From Antedon mediterranea (taxonomy: Eukaryota; Echinodermata; Crinoidea; Comatulida; Antedonidae): 64,000 nucleotides of DNA. The notes beneath the pieces were generated by a model. It ran no database searches. It had not been told where the DNA came from and worked only from the letters and a program-made list of their open reading frames with translations. The DNA lies in the NCBI RefSeq assembly GCF_964355755.1, contig NC_092670.1, positions 15,251,201-15,315,200 on the forward strand. The letters run 5' to 3'. A program made the translations under genes and the position numbers. Numbering within the stretch: position 1 is the first letter of the stretch; each line of letters begins with the position of its first letter. Shown piece by piece: positions 10,301 through 21,600 of the stretch.

Positions 10301-13300
10301 TCATGGTATGGCTCAGTAAGTAAATCGCCGTGACCATTGATATCAATGTTTAGTACGTTTGAGTTCGAATCCGCGACATGCTTAAATCTAAAAATCAAAA
10401 CTAGACCTCAATCTAATAATCTAATTACAAAACTAGCAAAACGGATATGAAACCTGACACACAAAAAGCAAAATATAATAAGCCATGAAATTTAAAAAAA
10501 TGTAAATGAACAGAAAAACATTCTGACAAACAAAATATCACAACGAAAAATACATTTGAAATATAGTTTGGTATTTTATAGGCCTACTTTCGTTAGTGTC
10601 CGCGCGCATCATCTTATCATGCATTTTTTGTGTTGATTTCAAGACCGTGGCTGTGGTTTTAGAGGCTGTGGTTTTATTATGCCAACATCTCAATTCTATA
10701 AATTATCAATTCATATCATTGAAATGTTTTCAACTGCCAACTGATTATCAGAGTTCAACCTGCCTCTCATGTACAACGTTGTTACTTTATGATGCGCACC
10801 CTAGATTAATATTCACACCGCACAATTTTTAGCGACTTCCATTTTCATAAAGTCCCATATCCAGTACTGCTTTCATTTTGTAGCTCATAGTTACTTAAAA
10901 GTGAAGGAATACTTGGTGTATAACAAAATCCATCGCTTTTTATGAGGGAAGAGTGAATCTTCATAAAGTAATAACCCAAATTTGGAGTCAAAATGCAAGG
11001 CAGGGAACTAGCGCCGCCGGGGCCTAATAGTACGTACGTGGACAACAATGAAAATCGTTCGTACTACCTAGCCTACTAAAACAGGAATATTGTATGATTA
11101 CACCAATTATTATTATATATTATTATTGATTACTTTATTTTATACATAGGCCTGGCACTTTGTCAACACTCCTCATATGGAAGATACAGGCAACTCAGAT
11201 TTTAATATAGCCTACTAAGCTTTTGTGACGTGACCATATCAATTTTCCTGAAATTCAATAGGCATGTTCTATAAGAATATAATTTTATTAAACCGACAAA
11301 TTCAGAATGATAACTTCAAAATTGTAGACGCTATCGTGCTAACAAACAAACAAAGCAAGTACTATTTCACCAAGTAAAAATCAGCATATTTTTTACCTTG
11401 ATGATGGTTCCACACTCGTCATAATCAAACTCAATCGTGTAGTACATTGGGTCATTATCCTGAATTCTGCATCTTGTGTCGTGAAGGTGAAGCTCACTTG
11501 CTGGAATGTTATTCACGTACGTTTTAGGAATGCGGACATTTATGTATGATTCTCCGCATTCTACTTCTGGTTCTGGTGGCTTAGCTATAAAAAATGAGAA
11601 ATATAACATTGAATAATAAAAGATAGGGGACTAATACATTTTCAGATTTAGGCCTATATTTGGAAATATTATACCTACGTACAATATAACAAGATCCTTT
11701 GGATTGCATAGTTTGCAAGAAGTAGTTTATACAACCGTTTATACAACTTTTAGTATTAAAGTATTATGTATGTAAATTACAAGTGAGTGTAGGCCTACTT
11801 ACCGATTTCAAAGCCATACATCCGTTCATCATTGACAGCCTTGGTACTCAAGCCACATGGAGTTGTCCAGACTCGCTCACTAAAACCTGCCTCAACTTTT
11901 ACAAGATAATCTTTGCCTCCTTCTAGACCAGTAGGTGCAGGGTATTGGACAATCGTGAGATCACTTTTTGGGAACCTTACTACATCTTCAACAGCATTAT
12001 ACTTGGTAATTATATTCTTTTTCGAGTCTAAGATTTTGATGTGTGAATTGTTTGTTGGACGTTGAACCTATAAGTAAAATAATATATTGGCGTATCTTAT
12101 TCTGGTCGAGATTTTATAGGCCTACTGGCTTTATTTTCTACCGCCATGCCCGACTTCTCCGCGGTATATTATGGCGTTTCGTGATCTCATTACAACGAGT
12201 ACAACGTAACAACATCAAATGAAATTAATATGTACTTTTATTCAAAAGAACGATGGCCTCTTACATGTAGTATTCACTGATCCATCAAAACTGAACAATG
12301 GGTACCCAGTTTGCTATGCATTGAACCTACGTCATGTCATAGTAAAGAGCGCCGCCGTACCAATACGTCAGATTTAACTGTGATTACTGTATACTTACGG
12401 GTCCATCAAATGTAATTGTCCAAAGTTCCTCTGTTCCCTCGTACACGGAGTTGGCCACTGGGGTTGATTGGTTTAGTAGAATTACAGGTGGAGCTTGTGT
12501 ATTTTCTAAATTATTGAAACGACCATCGGCTAAACCAACAACAATGTAAAAAACAGCGATAATAAACAATAAACGAGTTTTTGTTTACATATTTTAGATA
12601 TCTTCATGGTAAAATGTCAAATACCCGAAAAGACGAAATATATTTTTTTTATACATTCTTATATGCAAAATGGCTTAAGTCTTTAAAGCACAGATATACC
12701 GCAGTTAGAGACGCAGTCAAATATTGTCAAAATACATAATTTTTGCCAAAAAGGTGACGGTGCACTGCCATTTACCGTACAAACACAAGATGCTCTACAA
12801 AAAGTATTGCATTAGGTATTTGTGAGTGAAATTGAACATGTCGTGAGAATATACCTAATAGCGTTTAAAACCAGTAATAATGAATCAATAGAAAAGGATC
12901 CAAACCCCCAAGTTACAACTCTACTAAATGAATCAATAAAGAAAACATTGGAACAACCCGCTGATGGAATTCTAAGCAGGGTAGTATCATCTGGTCACCT
13001 AAGTGAGCGAGTTGGTTGATCAGATTTAATAATTAAGAATACTCAGATAATAAATGATAAAATGATAAACACGTAACATAAAACACAAATGATAATGTGA
13101 ACTTACCTGATACAATCAAACGTCCAGACATAGGATCATTCTGAACACTGCAAATCAATTAAAAGTATTTTTATATAGAATGATTTAAAATGAAACTACA
13201 TAATATAGACCAACATTAATTTATTGATTTATTCACTGCAAAAGTTTAAAAAAATGCGCATGCGTTGTGACGTTTTTATTCCACTTACCCATTATCATCA

Positions 13301-16300
13301 GTAGCTGTGAAACTGAAAACATAGGTACCTTCTTTTTTAGGTTTGAAGGAAAGTTTGACTTTGACAACCTCCTGGTCTGGTTTTGAACCGCTGACGTATG
13401 TCATTTCCATTCCACTTGGATAACTGCCTTGGATTTCAGTTATACTGAAATTAAATTAAGATCAACATTATTGAGGCATATGCAAATTTCAGAGTTATTC
13501 CAAGACCACGATGTCCAAATGGAGTGGACAAACTTGCACAGACAATAAACCCATTGGGAATTACTACTTAAAACAACAGACCCTTTGGACCTAACATTAG
13601 GTCCTTTGGACCTAACTCCTAGATCAGTAAAAGTCTTCCATTGAATACCTAAATTTAAGTTTCAATATATTAACCTCTATTTGACCTGTTTTTTTTATTT
13701 CTTCATTCCTAAAATGTTTATATCTACCAAGATATCTTATACTCTCTATATTGTCAAAGTACTCTCATGACAATTTACAACCCCACTCCCAGAGAGTTGT
13801 AATAAGACTTTGTTTATGAAGAGCATATTGTATTATGTTTGACTTGTGAATGAGATTGCCATCTTTAAGAAGGATAGTGAATGAATTTTCTTATGGTTAT
13901 CTTGCAATTTGCTTAAATATATAAAAACAAAACAAAACTTGTTGCCCGAAATCTCTACTAATCTTTCTGGCTATTTCACTTTATCGTTTTGACAAACATT
14001 TACATACGTTGATGCATCAGAGCCATTTTGTATTGAAGCAGTAACGAAACTGTTCCAAGTTTTTCCAGGAGCAATTATGCTACAATTTTCTAGATCAATC
14101 CTTGGTCCTACACATGATCCGGCTGGTGAAGAAATGTAATTTTATAATAATACATTTTTATATAATAAATTATAATAATAAGCCTACATTGATTATGAAC
14201 GCATTGACCAATCACAATTTAGATGATTTCTATGACGTCATGATTGGTCAAATTAGTTGCGACGCACTTAGGTCCTTGTGTTTCGTCCAACAATGGGACA
14301 CTACTGTAGCTTTTCTATTCCATAATATTTTAGAGACTTTTCAATTGTAGACACCACTGACATTATTTTTGCATGAGCTCTTTAAAAAAATTCAAATTCA
14401 GAGACAGTGTTTGAGATTTTCCCTCGGATGACACTACCATCAGTTTAGGAGTGTATAGTCAGTGAAACCGTAACCCAACTAGATTTAAACTTACGTGCAG
14501 TTACGTCAAGAAGAAATTGGAATGGAACTGTGCTCTTAGCTTTCCTGTAAGTTTTATCTGGAAAATCTTCGATCATTACAGAAGCGCCATACCACCCTTG
14601 TAAATCATCTTCTCCGGTAATAAACTTGATCTTGCAATCTTTCTAAAATAAGTAAACAATTTAATTTAAAAGTCATGTTTACATTCTATACTGATAACTT
14701 ACTGCTAAACGCTTTTGATTGGTTTAACTTTTCCATAACTTTTCGAACGCAACAATCTCGAAAACCATACATACCTGATAAAGTTTTGTCAATGATGTTG
14801 CTTGTCCACATACACGGCGAACATCGCTACTATCTCGACCCTCTGGACATTCGTCGTTATTTGCCCATCGACATTTTGTCGGGTCTCCGTTTATATCAAT
14901 GGCTGAAAGATTAAGATGATGAAATTAGTGTGTTGAAATATTAAGCATAACCGTTATCTTGTTCTAAAGGACACGTTTATCTTCAAACGAGAGGACAAAT
15001 TGTTCCTTTTTTTGTAAGTTATATCATTGTTTCTACTAGAGGCAATACTACTATAACTTACGGTTAAGGTCGATAAGTCTCTTGCAACCATGTCTGACTC
15101 TATACACTGGTAAACCGGCTGTAACTCTTGGAGAGTCGTTTTTTATTGAAGTGTCAACTTTAGTTAAAAGTGACCAACACTTTCCAGCACCGTAATTTTC
15201 AAGCTTAATCCAGCTACTGTCGGAACACATGCCAGTTGTCTTAAATCTATAAAAAAACAAAAAACAAAAGTATATTTAATTATTTTACATCAAAGTCAAT
15301 ACTATATTATTATAATAATATCAAAATGTTTAGAAAGTCTTCTCAACGTACTTAATGTATATACAGTAGGACAAACATCTGATCAATTGCTCAACTCCTT
15401 ATAGAAAAGATAATGCATAGTATGTAATTGCAATCATCAATGTCAACATGAATATTATTAACAATGAACTTTCTATTTCCAACAAGATTGGATAGATGTA
15501 AACTAAAAGATCAAGTCAAGTTAATAAAAAAAAGTACTTACGCCATAATGAATTCTTTACGGTCTGCCGTATAATCTACGTATCCATCTAGAAGACTCCA
15601 CCCCATTTCTTGTGAAATTGAAGTACATTTAAGTTTTAGTGGGGTTAGAATGGTCTGGTTGGTACCACAATCGATACATGTTAAAGCAAGACGTTTTTCG
15701 GCATTCAGGTTGTCTCCTATTTCGTTACAATAGTATTCTGAGAAATCCGTTGTCCGTTCAAAAGATAGACGCCAGAAAACACGTACCTATTGAAAACAAA
15801 TTCACATCATGTCAGTAATTATTATACCAAACAATAATAATAATTTTAACTTTGGACGCAACGACATAGGCGTGCCGCAAGTAATTTGACAAATCACAAC
15901 GTGATGGAGCATCCGAATTGTCGATTGTAATTGGTTTATTTATTTATTTTTATTTCAACAATATTTTATGAGGGTGATCCATCCAGCATAAGCTGATCAT
16001 TAGGAACCTTCAAACAATACAAGAGAAAATACAAAATAAACTATAAAAATACAAAATTAACAAAGATTTAAAAAATAATAAATATAAAATATGATATGGT
16101 TAAATAACTTGCGTTTATACTACTATATTACTATTTATTACATTTGACTTTGACCCTCTGTTTTAATTCTAGCTCTACCATTTATCTAGTACTAGTGGTA
16201 CAGCGGTACTGTACAGGTCACATTTAGCGAATATGGAACCTCAAAGATCTACCCTAGTTCTTTTAATTTATGTTTTAAAGGGAAAGCGGAATACTAATAC

Positions 16301-19300
16301 AAGTCGATCGTTACTGTGGTCACGCAAACAACAGTACAATACGACTCCAAAAACATGCCAGCCATCGATTCCTAATTCGCTCGTCACTCCGAAATTTAAA
16401 AAAACACATTATCCGAAAGTACTACATCCATAAGAACAATGATCTTGCATTTGTTTCGCTTTTGATTCTCGCACTGTGTGGTGATATAGCATCTAACCCC
16501 GGCCCACCAAGTATCCATGCGGTTTATGTACTAGGTGTGTCAGATCGAATCAACGCGGTATACAATGCGATGATTGCAATTACTGGTTCATCTGAAATGT
16601 ACCAACTTGTTAGAGGAAGAGTTCATATGCTCTCGCGAAATCAGTCGATAACTGGTACTGCTACCCGTGTTTTTTGCCTCAACTCGGTGACTCCTATTTT
16701 GAAACTAAAGATACAGAATCTTTAGACAGTGAATATGCTTCCGATTCTGACTCTCTGGACCATAGTGACCATGTAAACCTCCGAATTTATTTAAATTGTT
16801 TGTATAGTATTGTAGACCCCTGTACAACCAAATTCATTTAATCGGTGACTTTAACCTCCCCCGTGCTAAGGGCTGTATTGGTGAACTAGTTTCACCTGAC
16901 ACCCCCGAGGGTGACTTTACAGACTTTACAAGATAACTTTTTAACTCAAGTTAATGATATTCCATCACGTAATGGTCATGCAAACATACTTGACCTCGTC
17001 GTTACTAGTACACCTGAAGGATTATCCTGTATTTCTGAATCTACCCAGTCTTACCACTCTGATCATAAATTCTTGCAGTTTAAAATAAAGAGCAAAATTG
17101 ACAGGCCTAAAAGCATTAAACGTCAAGTGTATAATTTTAAATCCGCCAACTTTGACAACATTAGAAATGCATTTGATAATGCCTCTTTTGTAGACTTGTA
17201 CCTTGCCACTGATGTAAACACTGCTTGGAATGTTTTTACCTCTGTTATAAACAAAATTCTAAGCAATCATGTGAACAAATTCAATGATTATATCAGTGAC
17301 ATGGGGTCTACAATTGAAAACAATCCAAAAAGATTTTAGTCCTTTATGAGCAACAAAACCAAATCTAAATCTCTTCCCAAAGTAATTAACCATAACGCTG
17401 CTTCGGCTACAGGAGCTAAAGATAGGGCAACTTTATTTAACGACTATGTATTCGATGTTCAGTACACCAAAGGTTTACGATGTTTTACCCGAAGCCAGTA
17501 ACACAAAAAAAAACTATGCCTGATCTAATTAACATAGTTATTGATGAAACTGATGTTTGTGAAATACTTTCGAGCTTGGATACTTCTAAGGCTGTCGGTC
17601 CTGACGAGATCTCACTACGGGTCCTTAAAGATTGCGCTAAACAACTCAGTACACCACTGTGTCACATTTTCAATATTTCAATGTCAACTGGACAACTGCC
17701 TGGTATTTAGCTTAAAGCTAACGTGGTTCCCGTATTTAAAAAGGGCGACAAATACAAATCCTCAAATTACCGACCCATATCCTCACTATGTATCTCAAAC
17801 AAAGTTTTCGAAAGATTAATTTACAACGCTATTTTCCCGCACTTAAAGAATTATTTGGACTAGATGGTACGCTCGCTTCGCTCGCGTACCATCTAGGTCG
17901 TGCCCACAGATGGTTCTCGAATATACAGTAATTTCAGCGTAACAAAACTGGCGATTTCAAATGTACGTACCGCAGGACTATAATACATTGTCGTTTACAG
18001 AAACGAATAAATAGACACGATGATTTATGTAGTCAACTAAAATTAGCACCCTGGGAATTACTTCCGAAGGAGAAACTTATCACAAAATGAGTCAATTTGT
18101 GTTTTGTATGTAACATTAGGGTTGAGGGATGGGAAAGCGGATAGGTACAAAGAGGAACAATTTTTAAATATATTCTTTATCCACTCAGTAACGAAATATT
18201 TTGTTCATGTTTTATAAGCCTATACATAATATACCTCTAAATACAGTAAAACATTTGCGATTTAATACTTTGTTAAAACTGTCACTGTCATAATCGATTG
18301 AAATATTAAAGTACATGTCACGATACACCACTACGACGTTTATATTTTTGGTAATTATTAATTAATACAAACGTTGAGAAGGAACTGTCAGTATAAAGTT
18401 TATTTGTATATAATAATGTGTATTTACAGTATTGTCAAAGTATTGCAAGAAGTTTATTCTTAAAGGGCCCATATATTTACCTACCGTATGTGTTAAACCA
18501 AGGGCTCATAAATTTACCTACTTGTGTTAAACCAAACTCTGGCAGACTGAGAGATTGGGATGTTCCATTCATCGCAAATCAATACATTTGTATAATCTTA
18601 TATTAAATCTATCAAAATAGTATTTTTTAAAGAAAATCGGCCTGTCTTCAACATTATGATGCTGTACTCTAGCTGTTCAACCGGTTTTCAGCTATTAAAA
18701 ACAATTATCGTAGGAGGAGATAGGAAAATGCGAAGCCTCCTCGCATTTTTGTGGCGGGTATTTTTCAAGATGGACATCCATTAAACAGTGTATACCACGA
18801 TCGGAAAACACTCCTATTTGAGGCAAATCGTTGAACCTAAATTCGTTTTAATCGTCAATAACTAATTATCTAACTTAATTTAATTAGTAAACAGGGTTAC
18901 ATCAGGTGGTTAAAATCAGTACCGAAAGTATGAACCAACTTTATATACCATCGAGTAAAAATTCTAGAAGTAAGGCGCGATTTACCGAATTTTGCCCTTA
19001 CGTAAATTTATATATAGATGATCTACAACACGGGTTCATTAAGGACCGTTCTACTGTTTCACAATTATTAACCATTTTTCATACAGCAAGTGAAGTTATG
19101 GACAACGCTGGCCAGGTCGACCTCGTATCTAGATTTTTCTAAAGCGTTCGACAGTGTGTCCCTCCATTTACTTCTGCACAAATTAAAATCATATGGTATT
19201 AGAGGTAATCTCCATCACTGGTTTAGGGCCTATCTTTCCAACAGAACGCAAAAGGTTGTTATCAAAGGATCGTTTTCCGATTGGCTACCTGTGATTACAG

Positions 19301-21069
19301 GGGTGCCACAAGGTTCAATCCTAGGTCCCCTACTCTTCTTATTATACATAAACGACTTGCCCACGTCTACCAGGAATGCAACAATTGCTCTCTTTACAGA
19401 CGATGCAAAAGGCTTGAAATCTATTAATCAAGTGACCGATTGTAATATTTTACAAGACGATATCAATTCGTTGTACAAATGGAGTAAAACAGGGGATCTA
19501 TAATTTAGTCCATCTAAATGTCAAATAATATCCATTACTAGAAAATGAACCCTTTAATATATGACTACAGGATGAATGGTATTTCTCTCGCTAGATCTGA
19601 TTGTATCAATGATCTGGGGATCGAAATATCTAATCATCTGAAATGGAACGAGCACGTCACCAAAGTTGTCTCAAGATGTAATCGCAAACTTGGTGTGATT
19701 AAACGGACTTTGGGCTACAATTCCCCTATCAGTATTACTAGGACGTTATTCACCTCCCTGATTAGAACCAACCTTGAGTATGCTAGCTCATTGTGGAGTG
19801 GCACATCCAAATGTAACATTCGGAAAGTGTACAGCGTAAAGCTACCAAATACATTTTGAATTACCCCGATCAAGATTACAAAGAACGTCTAACCTTGCTT
19901 AATGTACTACCCCTATCATATAGAAGAGAATATGGATGTTAACTTCTTCCATCAATGCTTGCCTTATATGAATGATCTTAATATCAAATATTTCGTTACA
20001 TTTTCCGGAGACAATAATGGTCGTGCAACAAGATCATCTGTTGATGACCTCATTCTTACTGTCAGAAATTGTCATACTGAATCACATAAATCGATGTATT
20101 TCCAACGCATTGTTCCCATGTGGAATCAGTTAGATCAAGATACTAGAGAAGCACCTACGTCTTGCAGGTTTAAACTAGAGACTAAGAAATATTTTAACGA
20201 CTTATTTACCAATACGTATGAAACTGGCAATATGTGCACATGGGTGTCCTGTTGTCGCTGCTGTAAATGTCGGCCAACTTAGTTTAATCTTAAATAATAC
20301 AAATTTATAAATTACTATTATATTTAAATTTTTATTATGATGTTATAAACCTCTTCATTGCTCATTGTGCAATTTGGGATTGGACCGTTGTAGAGGTTTT
20401 TACCTGTTGGTGGTCGAACATCGAACTAAGATTATAAATGATAACAATATCGATTGTTCAAATCATAAATTTTCATATCAATTCGTGTTTCATTCATTCA
20501 TTCAATAGTATGATAGTATGTAGGTCAATGACCCAAATACAATAATAGATAATAACACATATACTTACATTTAAGTAGTAGTAACAGCAACATATTTAGT
20601 TTTTCTTTTTATATGCGATAAAGGCAAATCTTACCAGGTTATTATTACTTTTTTGTTTTTGTTATCCATTAAAAAAATAAATGTTTTAGGCCTATCTGAT
20701 GGTTGATTAAAATAATAAGGTTTTTAAAAGGAGTGTCTAATTTCTTTTCAGTCTATAACCATCTATACCTTAACAAATAAAAACCTAATCTAGTCTAGAA
20801 CTCAAAATACAGCTTAATAACACCTCATCAATGTACGCCTTTTATCAACACAAATTATAGCATAGGATTTGATTGAGGAATTAGGGAACTTATGAACTTA
20901 ATTTACACAAATACAAACTACACAAATTAGGCCTGTTATTGAGTTTGAAAGAAAATCAAGGTACCTTTGCTTTTCCGAGTCTTTCATAGTAAAACGTACC
21001 ACCACGGTAGTGAGTAGCGCACACCTCAGCTACCATCAACGCCATCGAAAAGAGAACCAAACTTCTCAT
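7374..21069 (-). CDS. Copy A: secreted HYRGG-module / ZP-domain protein, 14 coding exons, 786 aa
   Basis: Exons in transcription order: 20965-21069, 15542-15786, 15062-15246, 14775-14902, 14495-14642, 14008-14122, 13289-13444, 13107-13147, 12399-12529, 11803-12067, 11397-11584, 9183-9586, 7752-7851, 7374-7523. All junctions are GT-AG and in phase (2,361 nt). Residues 1-18 are a signal peptide, then THYRGGTFYYE; about 179-221 contains INGDPTKCRWA; 271-374 ends FSFTATDDNG plus a linker; 375-506 is a beta-rich-looking module. The ZP domain runs from 507: VECGESY, LHLHDTRC, DECGTI, ICEMRG (ZP-N cysteines), then ESCKAM, GTCTEN, GCGVDSSVSF, LKCKMVSC, SRCAEI (ZP-C), then RRRR-S and a 17-residue tail without a membrane anchor. 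ZP domains normally polymerise outside the cell; the specific role is unknown. Intron 1 holds about 5 kb of transposons, and the promoter block seen in copies 0 and B is missing. Confidence 0.85.
7895..8970 (-). mobile_element. 5'-truncated LINE, reverse-transcriptase C-terminal part (intron 12 of A)
   Basis: The open frame 8798-8043 continues upstream into GTPQGSVISPMLFSLF and contains the catalytic YADDT motif, then LKLNIKKTKEM and a C-terminal region ending near FVPNAIHLYN. This is the palm/thumb part of an APE-type non-LTR retrotransposon RT. The 5' part, with the endonuclease and first RT motifs, is missing or frameshifted. It sits antisense-free (same strand) in the intron between E12 and E13 of gene A and is duplicated with it at 37,203-38,280, so insertion preceded the duplication. 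Confidence 0.75.
10301..10380 (+). repeat. tRNA-derived SINE-like sequence
   Basis: TGGCTCAGTAAG (10309-10320) fits a pol III A box and GAGTTCGAATCC (10361-10372) fits a B box, about 40 nt apart. No full cloverleaf folds, so this is more likely a SINE head than a tRNA gene. It lies in intron 11 of copy A and is duplicated at 39,612-39,691. Confidence 0.5.
15937..16096 (-). mobile_element. Short LINE/SINE 3'-tail insertion with TGGTT target duplication
   Basis: Compared with intron 1 of copy B, 160 bp are inserted between TGGTT (15932-15936) and TGGTT (16097-16101). On the minus strand the insert contains GATCAGCTTATGCTGGATGG and ends GTTGAAATAAAAATAAATAA, a typical 3' end of a 5'-truncated retroelement. 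Confidence 0.7.
16233..16790 (+). pseudogene. LINE N-terminal ORF remnant: 2A-like motif plus PHD-like finger
   Basis: A frame entered near 16,400 reads a hydrophobic stretch (AFVSLLILAL) followed by CGDIASNPGP (around 16,470-16,505), matching the 2A consensus D-x-E-x-NPGP apart from A for E. 2A peptides cause ribosomal skipping at the G/P junction; APE-type LINEs of sea urchins and other animals are known to carry them. Just downstream CDDCNYWF and, after a frame change, WYCYPC are spaced like a PHD zinc finger. At least two frameshifts and one stop break the ORF, so it is inactive. Confidence 0.65.
16840..17339 (+). pseudogene. LINE endonuclease C-terminal remnant
   Basis: GDFNLPRA (near 16,841) is the conserved GDFN motif of APE-type endonucleases. 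The next frame (16911-17339) reads NILDLVVTSTPEG and SYHSDHKFL, the terminal SDH motif. The N-terminal half with the N and E catalytic motifs is not found, so this is a deleted, inactive copy. Confidence 0.65.
17480..20282 (+). pseudogene. LINE reverse transcriptase, interrupted and frameshifted
   Basis: The N-terminal RT part (17480-17859) has SSLDTSKAVGPDEI and, after a frameshift, motifs matching the YRPIS region. It is cut by 17860-19018 and resumes at 19019 with DDLQHGFIKDRSTV, then LDFSKAFDSV, GVPQGSILGPLLFLLYIND and FTDDA, the catalytic DD box. The C-terminal part (19545-20282) includes DLGIEISNHLKWNEHV and ends in a cysteine-rich CRCCKC. Several stops and frameshifts make it non-functional. 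Confidence 0.75.
17860..19018 (-). mobile_element. Helitron-like non-autonomous element inserted in the LINE
   Basis: On the minus strand the element begins TCTATATATAAATTTACG and ends in a near-palindrome with 13-bp arms (GCGTACCATCTAG) finishing CTAG. It is flanked by A on the 5' side and T on the 3' side. TC...CTRR ends, a 3' hairpin, insertion between A and T and no target duplication are Helitron features. Removing it joins the LINE RT reading frame exactly. It is 1,159 bp with no long open frame. The hairpin reaches the very end instead of stopping about 10 nt short, so a Helitron variant is possible. Confidence 0.7.
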
Positions 21070-21420
21070 GATTACCTGTCAAAAGAAACCAATAAACTTT
21101 TGTTATGCTTACCAAGAATGAACCAGGAGAATGCGATGAATTCTACCTTAAATCCGAGACTTCAATTCAATTGAATTAATGTCTCATCTTATTAATAGTT
21201 ATTAATACAGTCAGTCCGAATTGAAAATTCGAGCCATTACTGATTATGCAAAATTCAAAATACTCGTGGCTTTGATTTGATCTGGGAAGAGTGAAATTAC
21301 ATTGTAAGAAATGATATTTAATTTCAATCTTCCCTGATTTGATTGATTTGCACCTCGATATAATACAATACACAGTAAAAATGTAATTAAAAGCATTTAA
21401 ACCATAGAAATTAAAGAAAC

Positions 21421-21600
21421 ACCTTCGCTCCTCTGTCAAATCATACTATCCGTTTTCGCATTTAGACTCGGGTGGACACACCTTTCCATTTGTCGCATCT
21501 TCTCTTTGGAAGATCCTACCTTTTGTAAAACATTCACTCGCTCTTTGATTCATTTAAGATAAATTTAAAAACTCTTATTTAGCAAATTTCAGGATACAAT
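21421..21600 (+). mobile_element. LINE 3'-end remnant abutting the breakpoint upstream of copy A
   Basis: A plus-strand frame reads HTFPFVASSLWKILPFV, resembling the conserved FxVxxxxLWNSLP segment near the C-terminus of non-LTR retrotransposon RTs, followed by a decayed FKxxLKT-like stretch. It starts right where homology to the upstream region of copy B stops (about 21,421). Confidence 0.45.

Larger units (their letters stand above)
3567..15640. repeat. Segmental duplication unit, left copy (contains most of gene A)
   Basis: From AAGTGCACAAATAAAATG at 3567 the sequence matches 32,882 onward at a constant offset of about 29,315, changing only by small indels, through the 3' flank, exons E14-E3 and part of E2 of gene A. 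Identity is about 99% by eye, including shared transposon insertions. Similarity falls to about 90% near 15,640, inside exon 2. The left junction is abrupt. Confidence 0.85.
16141..20420 (+). mobile_element. Decayed LINE in intron 1 of copy A, split by a Helitron-like element
   Basis: This block is absent from intron 1 of copies 0 and B, where the flanking sequences are continuous. Read on the plus strand it holds, in order, an N-terminal part with a 2A-like motif and PHD-like finger, an endonuclease C-terminal part, RT motifs and an RT C-terminal domain, all in several frames with stops. It is antisense to gene A. The insertion boundaries are approximate because no clear target duplication remains. 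Confidence 0.75.

Noticed and set aside
12822-13019. 65-codon frame in intron 8 of copy A with protein-like composition
   Set aside because: It starts at GTG, not ATG, lies antisense in an intron, and matches no family I know; its partner in copy B has changed the start region.
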